From: Opitutaceae bacterium UBA4094
Lineage (GTDB): Bacteria > Verrucomicrobiota > Verrucomicrobiia > Opitutales > Opitutaceae
Assembly (NCBI GenBank): GCA_002382525.1
Contig: DFYA01000253.1
Coordinates: forward strand, 9,442-35,030
Length of the DNA stretch: 25,589 bases
Reading direction: 5' to 3'
Of the stretch, positions 9,136 to 16,408 are shown piece after piece. The first letter of the stretch is position 1; the number at the start of each line of letters is the position of its first letter. The translations under genes and the position numbers were made by a program. Under the pieces are notes generated by a model. That model ran no database searches, was not told the origin of the DNA, and was given only the letters and a program-made list of their open reading frames with translations.

Positions 9136-9170
9136 ACCGGCAGGTCTTCGTTGGCCTGCCGGTTTTTTTT
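9136..9170 (+). terminator. Rho-independent terminator after leuD
   Basis: A stem ACCGGCAGG/CCTGCCGGT (9136-9144 with 9155-9163), extended by two pairs inward, has a TTCGTT loop and is followed by seven Ts. It closes leuCD and separates it from exbB. Confidence 0.95.
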
Positions 9171-9214
9171 GCGACAAACGCCCGAGAGCGCGGTCGCAAC
9201 CCCGCTCCACCTCC

Positions 9215-9790
9215 ATGCTTCTCGCCATCATCGATATCTTCAAGGGAGCCGACATCCTCCTATATCCGCTCGCGCTCTGCTCGATCGTGCTGGTGTTCAT
9301 CCTCGTCGAGCGCGGCTATGCGCTGCGCCGATCCGCCATCTTGCCGGACGACCTCGTGGACGCGGTCGTCGCCGGGCGCCCGATCACCGGTGGCGAGTAT
9401 TCGGTGCTCGCACGCGTCATCGCCTTCTCGGAGCAGCACCCCAACGACCCCGATGCGGTGAAGGCCTTCACCCGCCTCGAACTCGTGAAGATGGAGCGCG
9501 GTATCCCGTATCTCGACGTGATCTACGCGGGCGCGCCGCTCATCGGGTTGACCGGCACCGTGTGGTCGCTCATCCGCGTGTTTTCCAGTCTCTCGGGCGA
9601 GAGCGGCCTGCCGGACCCGGTGAAATTCACCAGCGGGGTGTCGCTTGCGCTTTCGGCCACGGTGCTCGGCTTGGTCATCGCAGTGCCCGCGCTTGTCGGC
9701 GGCGGCATCCTGCAGCGCCGCGTGGAGAAATACGCCGCGCAACTCGACGTGTTGCTAGAGCGTATCCTCGCCCGCACTACAGCGAAATAA
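9215..9790 (+). CDS. exbB: ExbB/TolQ/MotA-family proton channel protein
   Basis: This is the proton-channel subunit of an inner-membrane energy-transducing complex that works with an ExbD/TolR partner, encoded next. The 191-residue protein has three membrane segments: about 12-32, 102-124 and 138-163. The last two contain the family hallmarks GAPLIGLTGTVWSLIRVF and the Gly/Ala/Ser-rich SGVSLALSATVLGLVIAVPA. The ATG at 9215 gives TM1 right after the N-terminus. The longer frame from 8855 only reads through leuD out of frame and is rejected. Neither tonB nor tolA/tolB is present, so whether it serves TonB-like uptake, Tol-like envelope work or another exporter is open. Confidence 0.9.
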   Translation: MLLAIIDIFKGADILLYPLALCSIVLVFILVERGYALRRSAILPDDLVDAVVAGRPITGGEYSVLARVIAFSEQHPNDPDAVKAFTRLELVKMERGIPYLDVIYAGAPLIGLTGTVWSLIRVFSSLSGESGLPDPVKFTSGVSLALSATVLGLVIAVPALVGGGILQRRVEKYAAQLDVLLERILARTTAK

Positions 9791-9797
9791 CCACGCC

Positions 9798-10193
9798 ATG
9801 AGCGGCCTCTATCAACGTCGTCGCAAACGGCCCGAGCTGAATCTCGTGCCGCTCATCGACGTGCTGGTGATCCTCGTTTTCTTTTCGTTTGTGACGATGC
9901 AGTTTCGCTCGTCGGCGACGCTCAACATCACGTTGCCCAAGGTTGAGACCGCCGGGAAAAACGAGATCACCGGCGTCACGGTCGGTATCCGCGCCGATGG
10001 CGTGTTGTCGTTCAACGGCAAAGAAGCGACCGAGGCGCAGCTCGCCGAATTGTTGCTCCAGGTGCGTGACGTGAACCGGGACACACCGGTGTTGATCCGC
10101 GCCGACGAGGAGACGCCGCTGAAGACGTTGACCTTTGTGATGGATGCCTGCCGGAAGGCGGGACTCAACCGCTTCAGCTTGCAGAGCCGCTGA
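9798..10193 (+). CDS. exbD: ExbD/TolR-family energy transducer
   Basis: The 131-residue protein has a basic cytoplasmic N-terminus (RRRKRPE) and a single membrane helix (about 17-35). The conserved Asp21 in PLIDVLVILVFF is the proton-path residue of ExbD/TolR. A periplasmic domain follows; its region PVLIRADEETPLKTLTFVMDACRK is typical of the family. It begins 7 bases after exbB and is surely co-transcribed with it. A REP-like palindrome follows its stop. Confidence 0.93.
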   Translation: MSGLYQRRRKRPELNLVPLIDVLVILVFFSFVTMQFRSSATLNITLPKVETAGKNEITGVTVGIRADGVLSFNGKEATEAQLAELLLQVRDVNRDTPVLIRADEETPLKTLTFVMDACRKAGLNRFSLQSR

Positions 10194-10208
10194 GGCAGTG
10201 GGTTGAGG

Positions 10209-10268
10209 GTGGGAAGCGAGCTTGCTCGCGATAAGGACGCTTCAATCGCGAGCAAGCTTGCTTCCCAC
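10209..10268. repeat. REP-like double palindrome after exbD
   Basis: The left arm GTGGGAAGCGAGCTTGCTCG (10209-10228, continuing CGAT to 10232) pairs with 10245-10268 at 23 of 24 positions around a 12-base spacer. The left arm is also self-complementary (GCGAGC-TT-GCTCGC), the layout of a pair of REP units in opposite orientation. It lies between the convergent exbD and DUF368 genes. Confidence 0.85.
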
Positions 10269-10291
10269 TTCAAGCCCCGCTGTGAGCCGCA

Positions 10292-11224
10292 TCACTTCGT
10301 GCGTGTCGGCGTCGATGTGGCCGGCGGACGCAGAAAGCTCAACGCGATCACGGCGACAAGCCCGGCGAGCAGCCACGGGAGCACGGAAACGACGGCGGAT
10401 GACATGTCTTCGGGGATGACGTTAACCTGGGTGAACGGCACCTCTTGCCCCTTGCTGTTGATACGCGTCGCGGTGGTGAGCTTCCAGGGCCAGACGGTGC
10501 GCAACGCACCGGCCATGATGCCCGTTAGCGCGACCAAGGTGACATGTCGCCAAGTGCGCAGCAGCCAACTCACGACGCGCACGAATGAAAGCACCCCGAC
10601 GACAATGCCGCCGACAAAGGCGGCCAGCGCCGCGAAGTCGCGCGTGTTCACCGCCTCGAGCACCTGATGGTATTTGCCCATGATCACGAGCAAGTAGGAG
10701 CCCGATATGCCCGGGAGAATCATGGCGCAAATCGCGATGGCTCCGGCGAAAAACAGGTAGAGCAGGGTGGGCGGCGTCTGCACCGCGCTCAGGCCCACGA
10801 TCCAGAAGGTGGCGACGGCGGCCACGACAAACGCGATCCAATCGACGACGCGCCAGCGCCAGGTTTCTTTGGCGAGCAACAGAATCGAGCCGAGCACGAG
10901 GCCGAAGAAAAACGTCCACAGCTGCACCGGGTGGCTCTCGAAAAGTGCGGCCAACGGGCGGGAGAGGGTGAGGATTGCGGTGATCAATCCTCCGCCGAGC
11001 GTCAGGAAAAACACGACGGGCACGCGTTGAAACACCTCGCGCAGGCGCCCTTTAAGCAACAGGCGCAGCGTGGTGACGTCCGCGGTCTTGATGCCGTTGA
11101 GCAGCCGCTCGTAAATCCCGCCGATGAAGGCGATGGTGCCGCCGGAGACGCCTGGCACGAGGTCGGCCGCGCCCATGCAGAAACCAACCAGGACGACGCG
11201 AATGTGAGAGAGAAGGGAGATCAT
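10292..11224 (-). CDS. DUF368 integral membrane protein, candidate undecaprenyl-phosphate translocase
   Basis: The 310-residue protein is highly hydrophobic with about eight or nine membrane segments. It carries the two related glycine-rich loops of the DUF368 family, GAADLVPGVSGGTIAF (18-33) and ILPGISGSYLLVIMGKY (169-185). DUF368 proteins (PopT) have been reported to recycle the lipid carrier undecaprenyl phosphate across the membrane for cell-wall synthesis; assignment here rests on family membership. The ATG ending at 11224 is preferred over one 13 codons upstream, as the family motif starts soon after it and the longer form would run into the terminator hairpin. It lies downstream of the PVC signature gene but behind a terminator, so it probably has its own promoter. 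Confidence 0.9.
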   Translation of the reverse strand: MISLLSHIRVVLVGFCMGAADLVPGVSGGTIAFIGGIYERLLNGIKTADVTTLRLLLKGRLREVFQRVPVVFFLTLGGGLITAILTLSRPLAALFESHPVQLWTFFFGLVLGSILLLAKETWRWRVVDWIAFVVAAVATFWIVGLSAVQTPPTLLYLFFAGAIAICAMILPGISGSYLLVIMGKYHQVLEAVNTRDFAALAAFVGGIVVGVLSFVRVVSWLLRTWRHVTLVALTGIMAGALRTVWPWKLTTATRINSKGQEVPFTQVNVIPEDMSSAVVSVLPWLLAGLVAVIALSFLRPPATSTPTRTK

Positions 11225-11242
11225 GGTGGCCGATGCGATTGC

Positions 11243-11281
11243 GCAAAAAAGGCAGGCCACCAATGAAGTGGCCTGCCTTTT
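11243..11281 (-). terminator. Terminator downstream of the PVC signature gene
   Basis: AAAAGGCAGGCCAC (11247-11260 region) pairs perfectly over 14 bases with GTGGCCTGCCTTTT (11268-11281) around a 7-base loop. Read on the minus strand, the stem is followed by a run of six Ts and then GCGC. It separates the PVC signature gene from the DUF368 gene. Confidence 0.88.
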
Positions 11282-11302
11282 AAAAAACAGAGGGGCGGTC
11301 GA

Positions 11303-11458
11303 TTAGACGTCGGGCTTGGTCTTGCGAAGGCCGGAGACGCGCTCGCCTTCTTTCCACTGACCACGCTTCTTGAGGATAGCGACGCGCTCGAAGCGCTTTA
11401 GGACGTTGCGCTTGATGACGAGGCCATTGGCGCCTTGGAGACTTTTGTGCTGTGACAT
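11303..11458 (-). CDS. Small basic PVC-superphylum signature protein (51 aa)
   Basis: A 51-codon gene encodes MSQHKSLQG at the N-terminus, then NVLKRFERV (18-26), LKKRGQWKEGE and GLRKTKP at the C-terminus. The product is strongly basic, with about 15 Lys/Arg. This pattern matches my recollection of the small basic protein found across Planctomycetes, Verrucomicrobia and Chlamydiae (the PVC signature protein, TIGR04137), proposed to bind nucleic acid or the ribosome. Its exact function is not settled. It starts 27 bases after cutA and ends before a strong terminator, suggesting a cutA-signature operon. The start is preceded by ACC and has no Shine-Dalgarno site. A database search would settle the family. 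Confidence 0.88.
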   Translation of the reverse strand: MSQHKSLQGANGLVIKRNVLKRFERVAILKKRGQWKEGERVSGLRKTKPDV

Positions 11459-11485
11459 GGTATTTAAAAAGAGGGTTTCGACTTG

Positions 11486-11806
11486 TTAAAGGGTCAGGTT
11501 GCTAGAGTTCGCCCGGGCCCATGACAAGTATTTTTCCGCAACATATTCAGCTTTTACGACGATCCACTGTGGCGTTTCAAACGGATGGTGCGCGTGCACC
11601 CAGGTTTCGAGTGCCGCGTGCTGCGACGGGAGGAACTTAAACGTGAGCCGGTATTCCTCAGAGGTTTCCTGCGCGCCTTGCCACAGGTAGTGCGACGTGA
11701 TCGGACCGTCGATCTGCACGCAGGCGGCGAGGCGGGCGGCGACGGATGCCGATGCGATTTCGTCGGCGACGGCTTTGGAGGGGACGGTGGTCCAAGCGAT
11801 AAACAT
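11486..11806 (-). CDS. cutA: CutA1-like divalent cation tolerance protein
   Basis: CutA1 is a small trimeric ferredoxin-fold protein historically tied to copper tolerance; its real cellular role is uncertain. The 106-residue product has the family opening TTVPSKAVADEIA, the core RLAACVQIDGPITSHYLW and the C-terminal part THPFETPQW-like (here HHPFETPQWIVV). The ATG ending at 11806 gives the usual family length; the longer frame to 11914 adds an unconserved N-terminus that runs into the rpoZ promoter region. It is divergent from rpoZ and is followed closely by the PVC signature gene. Confidence 0.93.
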   Translation of the reverse strand: MFIAWTTVPSKAVADEIASASVAARLAACVQIDGPITSHYLWQGAQETSEEYRLTFKFLPSQHAALETWVHAHHPFETPQWIVVKAEYVAEKYLSWARANSSNLTL

Positions 11807-11860
11807 AGGAGCAGCGCAAACCGAGGGCACCCCGGGCGCAAGCGCGCGGACAAATAACCC

Positions 11861-11889
11861 TTGACCGAGCCGGGCGCGCCCTTTGCTAT
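11861..11889 (+). promoter_or_regulatory. Candidate sigma-70-type promoter for rpoZ
   Basis: TTGACC (11861-11866) and TGCTAT (11884-11889) are separated by 17 bases and end 33 bases before the rpoZ start. The -35 match is good and the -10 match is weak, so this is tentative. Confidence 0.4.
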
Positions 11890-11922
11890 CGCCCCTTTTA
11901 TCGCCATCGCCCACGCCTGACC

Positions 11923-12123
11923 ATGAGAGACGACTACCTTAAAGAAGCCCACAAAGTCATTCCGGACGCCAATATCTTGATCAACGTGGTCTCGCGCCGC
12001 GTGAAGCAGCTCCGCCGCGGTCAACGCGCCTTGGTCGAGTCGCTCGAAAAGCTTTCTCCCGAAGACATCGCGCTGCGCGAAATCATCGAGGGCAAGATCA
12101 CCTTCGAGACCGCCGCCAACTAA
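11923..12123 (+). CDS. rpoZ: RpoZ, RNA polymerase omega subunit
   Basis: Omega helps RNA polymerase beta-prime fold and assemble. The 66-residue product shows the family core: NILINVVSRRVKQLRRGQRALV (about 17-38, the helix that clamps beta-prime) and the C-terminal EDIALREIIEGKI. It is shorter than the enterobacterial protein but fits the compact forms of other phyla. The start is preceded by ACC with no Shine-Dalgarno site. It lies divergent from cutA and about 100 bases upstream of smpB, possibly in one transcript. Confidence 0.9.
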   Translation: MRDDYLKEAHKVIPDANILINVVSRRVKQLRRGQRALVESLEKLSPEDIALREIIEGKITFETAAN

Positions 12124-12224
12124 TCCACCTGACGCGCGACCCGACGCGCCGCTTCATCACAGGTCATTCCGCGCCGCGCGCAGAGTGGCCTTTTTTATAG
12201 TTTTCCGTAGGGTTCGCCCTTCCC

Positions 12225-12701
12225 ATGGCCGCCAAAAAAAAAGACACCCAACGTTTCACCGAGGTCCGCAACGCCAAGGCGCTGCGCGACTTTCATGTGG
12301 AGGAGCGTTTCGAGGCGGGTTTGGTTTTGCACGGCACCGAAGTGAAAGCCATCCGCGCGGGCCGCGCGCAGATCGCCGACGCGTTCGGCAAATTCGAGAA
12401 GGGCGAGCTGTGGTTGTTCAACGCGCACATCGACGAATACGCGTATGGCAACATCAACAACCACGCCGCGCGGCGCACGCGGAAGCTGCTCCTGCACCGC
12501 CATCAGGTCCGCAAGATCGCGCAGGCGATGCAGGTCGGGGCGCGCGTGCTGATCCCGCTGCGCATGTATTTCAAAGAAGCGATGGTGAAGGTGGAGGTCG
12601 CTTTGTGCCTCGGTAAACAACTCCATGACAAACGTCAGGACCTGCGCAAAAAAGCCGAAATGATGGAAGTTAACAAAGCACTCAAAGTCCGCCGCACATG
12701 A
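12225..12701 (+). CDS. smpB: SmpB, tmRNA-binding protein
   Basis: SmpB binds tmRNA and delivers it to stalled ribosomes for trans-translation. The 158-residue length is normal. The OB-fold core is clear: the segment around EERFEAGLVLHGTEVKAIRAGRAQI (about 26-50), then NAHIDEYAYGN and RTRKLLLHRHQ. The basic tail GKQLHDKRQDLRKKAE (about 128-143) is the part that enters the decoding centre. Its last four bases (ATGA) overlap the thrB start, so the two are probably translationally coupled. The ssrA gene is not in the window. Confidence 0.97.
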   Translation: MAAKKKDTQRFTEVRNAKALRDFHVEERFEAGLVLHGTEVKAIRAGRAQIADAFGKFEKGELWLFNAHIDEYAYGNINNHAARRTRKLLLHRHQVRKIAQAMQVGARVLIPLRMYFKEAMVKVEVALCLGKQLHDKRQDLRKKAEMMEVNKALKVRRT

Positions 12702-13606
12702 GCATGTCGTTATCGTCGGTGACTGTCCGCGTGCCGGGCAGCACGTCCAACTGCGGAGCGGGCTTTGATACGCTCGGGCTTGCGCTGAACATCCACAACC
12801 GCGTCACACTCGTCCGCGAAGACGGCGAGTTGGCTCGACCGGCGACGGCGGCCGATGGTCGGGCGCAGGCGATGGTGGAGACGACGGCGGCGGCGTTTTT
12901 CGCGGCCGCGCGGGTGAGGCCCTTTGGTTTTACGTATCGAATTTTTGGAGACGTGCCGCCGGCGCGCGGGCTCGGCTCAAGCGTCACGGTGATCGGCGGC
13001 GTGCTCGGCGGGCTGAACGCGCTGTCGGGCGTGGCGATGTCGGATCACCAACTGGTGGCCATCGCCACGGCGATCGAGGGGCATCCGGACAACGCGGCGG
13101 CGGGCATCCTCGGTGGATTTTGCGTGGCGCGCTGCGAGGCGGCGACCGGAGCGTATCTCGGCACTGTGCGCGTGGAGTTGCCGACGGAGCTGGTCTTTGT
13201 GGCGACCTCGCCGGATGTGGAGATGCTCACTAAGGAATCGCGCGGCGTGTTGCCCGAGACGCTTCCGTATTTCGAGGCAGTGAAGAGCATCAACAGCGCG
13301 GCCTATCTGGTGGCGGCGCTCGTCGCGGGTGAATACGAGCGCCTGCGGCATGCGGTGACCGATTACATGCACGAGCCGTATCGGTTGCCTCGCATTCCCG
13401 GCGGTCGTCAGGCGATTAGCGCGGGGGTCGATGCGGGGGCCTACACTGGGTGGTTAAGCGGCAGCGGCTCGACGGTGTTGTGTGTGGCGCCGGCCGCCGA
13501 GGCCACGACGGTGGCGAAGGCGATGACGGAGGCCTTTGCCGGAGTGGGCGTGACCAGCACCGCGCGGATGTTGGTGACCGACAACAGAGGCCTAGCGGTC
13601 GAGTGA
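12698..13606 (+). CDS. thrB: ThrB, homoserine kinase
   Basis: Homoserine kinase phosphorylates homoserine in threonine biosynthesis. The 302-residue GHMP-kinase protein starts with VTVRVPGSTSNCGAGFDTLG (8-27). The ATP-binding loop PPARGLGSSV is at 87-96, and the C-terminal motif GWLSGSGSTVLCV is near 250. The first ATG (12698) overlaps the smpB stop; the ATG two codons later would also do. Pairing of smpB with thrB is not functional in any way I know. The 3' end overlaps the convergent response regulator gene by 15 bases. Confidence 0.94.
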   Translation: MSMSLSSVTVRVPGSTSNCGAGFDTLGLALNIHNRVTLVREDGELARPATAADGRAQAMVETTAAAFFAAARVRPFGFTYRIFGDVPPARGLGSSVTVIGGVLGGLNALSGVAMSDHQLVAIATAIEGHPDNAAAGILGGFCVARCEAATGAYLGTVRVELPTELVFVATSPDVEMLTKESRGVLPETLPYFEAVKSINSAAYLVAALVAGEYERLRHAVTDYMHEPYRLPRIPGGRQAISAGVDAGAYTGWLSGSGSTVLCVAPAAEATTVAKAMTEAFAGVGVTSTARMLVTDNRGLAVE

Positions 13607-14029
13607 CACGACGCCGTCGCGCAACGGCGAGGGCGCGTCGGCGGGCCAGTGTTTCTCGATGAGAGCGGCGAGTTGTTGCCAGCGAAACGGCTTGGGCAAA
13701 ATTGCTTTGAAATGCGGCGGGTTGCCGGGCTCGTTTTCGCCATCGAGCGAATGGCCGGTGATGAGCAGGCAGGGCGGCGGCACGGGCAGTAATTCGCCGA
13801 CCTTGCGAATCAGATCGATGCCGTTGCGACGCGGCATGTAGTAGTCTGTCACGAAAACCCCGACATCGATCGACGGGAGGATTTCCAGTGCGGTGAGCGG
13901 ATTGCTGAAGGTGAGAATGGGACAATCAAAATGATCGCCCATCAAATCGCCTAAAAGCTCCGTGAACGACATCTCGTCGTCGACGATCACTATGGCTTTG
14001 CCGGCTTTGTCCTCCACGCCGGCGAGCAT
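13592..14029 (-). CDS. Single-domain response regulator
   Basis: The 145-residue protein is a stand-alone receiver domain. It has the acidic pair in IVIVDDEMSF (13-22), the phospho-acceptor Asp62 in FVTDYYMP, Thr91 in LLITGHS, and Lys113 in ILPKPF. No output domain follows, so it acts by protein contact or as a phosphorelay intermediate. No histidine kinase gene is adjacent. It is antisense to the last 15 bases of thrB and divergent from trmL with 92 bases between starts. Confidence 0.92.
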   Translation of the reverse strand: MLAGVEDKAGKAIVIVDDEMSFTELLGDLMGDHFDCPILTFSNPLTALEILPSIDVGVFVTDYYMPRRNGIDLIRKVGELLPVPPPCLLITGHSLDGENEPGNPPHFKAILPKPFRWQQLAALIEKHWPADAPSPLRDGVVSLDR

Positions 14030-14121
14030 GCGGGCGAGCGTGCCGGGAGCAAACGCAAACGCTGCTGCGGAAGGGTTGCGTCGGATGTCGCGCCGCGGTG
14101 AGCTGGCGCTTCTTTTTCAAC

Positions 14122-14586
14122 ATGCTGCACATCGTCCTTTTTCAGCCCGAGATCCCGCAGAATACCGGCAATATCGGCCGCATGTGCGCGTTGACGCGTT
14201 CGCGGTTGCACCTCGTGCACCCCTTGGGATTTGAGATCACCGATCGGCATCTGAAGCGGGCTGGTATGGACTACTGGCACGCGCTCGACGTGCATCACCA
14301 CGCGGATTGGGCCGCATTCAAGCAGAGCGATGCGCGGCCGGAGCGGCTGTGGCTGTTCACGACCAAGACGACCAACAGCTACTGGGACGCTTCTTTTGCG
14401 GATGGGGACGGGCTGGTGTTTGGGAACGAAGGCCACGGTGCGCCGGAGTGGCTGCACGCGGAGTTTGGCGAGAATCGCCGGTTGACGATCCCTCACGGGA
14501 ACCACGATTTGCGTTCGCTCAATCTGAGCACGGCTGCGGGTATCGCTTGTTACGAGGCGTTGCGACAAACGCGTCTGCTCGGGTGA
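14122..14586 (+). CDS. trmL: TrmL, tRNA (cytidine/uridine-34 2'-O)-methyltransferase
   Basis: TrmL methylates the ribose of the wobble base in certain leucine tRNAs using S-adenosylmethionine. The 154-residue SPOUT protein has the expected blocks: QPEIPQNTGNIGR (8-20), LVFGNEGHG (98-106) and the knot motif RSLNLSTAAGIACYE (131-145). The ATG at 14122 puts the conserved MLHIVLFQPE at the N-terminus; the upstream ATG at 14098 adds eight unconserved residues. It stands alone between a divergent regulator gene and a short membrane peptide gene. Confidence 0.95.
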   Translation: MLHIVLFQPEIPQNTGNIGRMCALTRSRLHLVHPLGFEITDRHLKRAGMDYWHALDVHHHADWAAFKQSDARPERLWLFTTKTTNSYWDASFADGDGLVFGNEGHGAPEWLHAEFGENRRLTIPHGNHDLRSLNLSTAAGIACYEALRQTRLLG

Positions 14587-14705
14587 GGTAATGAAGCGTG
14601 GCCAGCGCCAAGCACTTAACTGTATTGAGGTCGGGAAAAAGTGGCCGTGCGCGCGGTGAAGCGCCCCATGGCGAAGCGAGATGAGCGGTGCTACGTTATC
14701 TCGTT

Positions 14706-14858
14706 ATGAACACCCTACTTCTCATTATCGTCCTGCTTTTATTATTCGGTGGCGGCGGCTTTTATTTTGGCGGTCCGGCCATCGGCGGGGGCACCATCGG
14801 TTTAATCCTCTTGGTGGTCTTGATCATCTATCTGATGGGCGGTCTGCGTGGGCGGTGA
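14706..14858 (+). CDS. Small hydrophobic membrane peptide, DUF3309-like (50 aa)
   Basis: A 50-codon gene encodes two membrane segments (about 3-14 and 31-44) around a Gly-rich centre (FGGGGFYFGG, then GGPAIGGG), with a basic end RGR. Layout and size resemble the DUF3309 family of short membrane proteins of unknown function; that link is from memory and moderate. Support for a real gene comes from the strong terminator 38 bases downstream and the lack of any other gene to account for it. Many such peptides respond to envelope or osmotic stress, but nothing here shows that. Confidence 0.7.
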   Translation: MNTLLLIIVLLLLFGGGGFYFGGPAIGGGTIGLILLVVLIIYLMGGLRGR

Positions 14859-14896
14859 TGCCGCCGTGAGTGAACCGCCGAGTGGATTCTCTAGCT

Positions 14897-14931
14897 ACGG
14901 TCCTAAGCAACACGCTTAGGACCGTTTTTTT
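14897..14931 (+). terminator. Rho-independent terminator after the small membrane peptide gene
   Basis: ACGGTCCTAAGC (14897-14908) pairs perfectly with GCTTAGGACCGT (14914-14925) around an AACAC loop and is followed by six further Ts (14926-14931). Confidence 0.95.
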
Positions 14932-14947
14932 GGCGCCGAAAGCGCGA

Positions 14948-15430
14948 TCAGGCTGCGGCGCGGCGGAAGTGGTCGAGTAGTCCCGAAAGGGGCTGATTGA
15001 CGAGGTCTTTGGAAATGGAGTTTCTCAGGCGATTGCGGGCCTGCGGAGAGAGCTTTTCGAGAATCGCATTATGGGACGACGGGCCGGCCGCGAAGTCCCA
15101 ACTCGCGGTCGTATTGGCGCCCAAAAAGGCATCAATGGCTTGGGCGACGTTGTCGATGTGACGGCGCTCGGCTTCGCGTTGCATGGGCAGGCGTTCGTCG
15201 ATGGACATGCCGCTGCGCGCGCTGGGCGCTCCCGGGGCGCGTCCTTGGTGATTGGAGCTGTTGAAGCGTCCCGCCATGTCGCTCTCGTTGTCGGTGTAAT
15301 TGGTGCGACCCTCCGGGAAGTCCATAGAATGCACCTCGGAGAGGCCGGGGGTGGTTTGTCCGAGTTCGGAACGTTCGGCGTAAACGCGGAGGTGGGCACG
15401 GTCGGCGATGATGATAAAGTGATTGTTCAT
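14948..15430 (-). CDS. Host-attachment / baeRF-like protein
   Basis: The 160-residue protein begins with IIIADRAHLRVYAE, has a central FPEGR then MAGRF segment with a flexible Gly/Ser/Pro part (about 50-80), and ends with ILEKLSPQARNRLRNSIS and DLVNQPLSGLL. This order fits the family annotated as 'protein required for attachment to host cells', a bacterial relative of the eRF1 core fold. The usual Agrobacterium-based name says little about function; binding to ribosome or RNA has been suggested for the fold. The gene is convergent with the small membrane peptide gene. Its start is preceded by CGC and has no Shine-Dalgarno site. Assignment is by pattern and needs a profile search. Confidence 0.68.
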   Translation of the reverse strand: MNNHFIIIADRAHLRVYAERSELGQTTPGLSEVHSMDFPEGRTNYTDNESDMAGRFNSSNHQGRAPGAPSARSGMSIDERLPMQREAERRHIDNVAQAIDAFLGANTTASWDFAAGPSSHNAILEKLSPQARNRLRNSISKDLVNQPLSGLLDHFRRAAA

Positions 15431-15637
15431 GCGATGTTTAATTTGGGGTTAGCGGTTATGGCGATGGCCCCTCAAGGTCGGGGGCGGACGCCATTCTACA
15501 GGCGTGGGCAGCGGGCGTAACTCCGCCCGGCTCCCCACAAGTGGGTGGGAGAATATCTAGCGCCGCCGCCGCGAGGAGACAGGCGTCGTTTGATCCCGCT
15601 CTACATGGTCCACAAGACGCCTGCGCGCGGTCGATTC

Positions 15638-16108
15638 TCAGTGCGTCTGCAAGAGTTTGTGGCAGTCGCGGTCGTCGGCCTCGAGCATCTCGAAGAGGGT
15701 CGTGCGCGCGGGATCGAGGCCGAGGCGACGGCATTCGCCGGAGAACCAGTCCTTCTTTTCGGGGACGTCGTTAAAGGAGAGGCGGTCTATTTCGTCGGAC
15801 CACGCTTGGATCTCGCCGGGCGAACGCGGCGTGCCGTGGGCGTCGAGCCAAAGCGCGACGTCTTGGTCGGTGGCGCCCGAGAGCAGGAGGTTACGCACCT
15901 CTTCTCCGTTCACGCCCTTGAAATCGAAGAGGACGTTGTCGAGCGGGCAGTTGAAATGATATTCGCCGTTGGTGCCATTGAGCGTGGCGCGGCCTTTGTC
16001 GGCCATGCGCGCGAGGATGACGTAGCCGCCGACGCGTTGCCGCGGGCTGCTCGGAGGTTCTTGCATGAGGTCTTTGGCCTTGGGGAGTGTGGTGGTGGTT
16101 GTGTCCAT
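15638..16108 (-). CDS. DUF5069 family protein
   Basis: The 156-residue protein contains a DLMQEPPSSPRQRVGGYVIL segment (about 13-32) followed by ARMADKGRATL and a region with NGEYHFNCPLDN, the layout I recall for DUF5069 (function unknown). No signal peptide or membrane segment is seen, so it is probably cytoplasmic. The Met ending at 16108 is chosen because the family region starts soon after it; the frame stays open far upstream only as the antisense of trpA. It is divergent from trpA across 300 bases and lies about 200 bases downstream of the host-attachment-like gene's start, in the same direction. Confidence 0.8.
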   Translation of the reverse strand: MDTTTTTLPKAKDLMQEPPSSPRQRVGGYVILARMADKGRATLNGTNGEYHFNCPLDNVLFDFKGVNGEEVRNLLLSGATDQDVALWLDAHGTPRSPGEIQAWSDEIDRLSFNDVPEKKDWFSGECRRLGLDPARTTLFEMLEADDRDCHKLLQTH

Positions 16109-16408
16109 GCATTTACTGATAGCCGTTCCACTGGGATCGCAAACGGCTCCGACGCCGCGGTGTTTGCCGGAGTAGGCAGCACAGGCGGAGCGGCTCGCGG
16201 GCAGCAGCGAGCGGGTGGGACATGTTGCGCGGGTGGCGCCGGTTGTAGATCCAGCGGCAAAACCTCGGTCGTGCGGGTGGCACAGGTGCGGATTTGGCCC
16301 CATGCGGCTTTGAGGCTTTTCCGGAGGATGGCACATGGCGGAGAAGGGAACCACCGATGGAAAATTCCCTTTGCGCCGCGCTGCGTTTTTTGCGGCGATG
16401 AGCGTTCC
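16109..16408. other. 300-base region between DUF5069 and trpA
   Basis: I see no convincing conserved gene here. The region must hold the divergent promoters. Near trpA it contains GGAGG (16323-16327), ATGs at 16328 and 16335, and an inverted repeat AAGGGAA/TTCCCTT (16344-16350 with 16365-16371). The ATG at 16328 is in frame with trpA. The ATG at 16335 opens a 64-codon frame that runs past the trpA start to 16529. A G/C-rich stretch antisense to this region is open on the minus strand but lacks recognisable content. Confidence 0.5.

Noticed and set aside
8855..9214. Upstream extension of exbB into leuD
   Set aside because: The extra residues are leuD read out of frame (Arg-rich); the ATG at 9215 precedes the first membrane helix directly.
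10667..11266. 199-codon plus-strand frame opposite the DUF368 gene
   Set aside because: The product is a charged, low-complexity string, as expected from reading a membrane protein gene backwards.
16328..16408. In-frame upstream ATG (16328) as the trpA start
   Set aside because: The added 27 residues are not part of the TrpA family; with the start at 16409, Glu49 and Asp60 fall at the classical positions.
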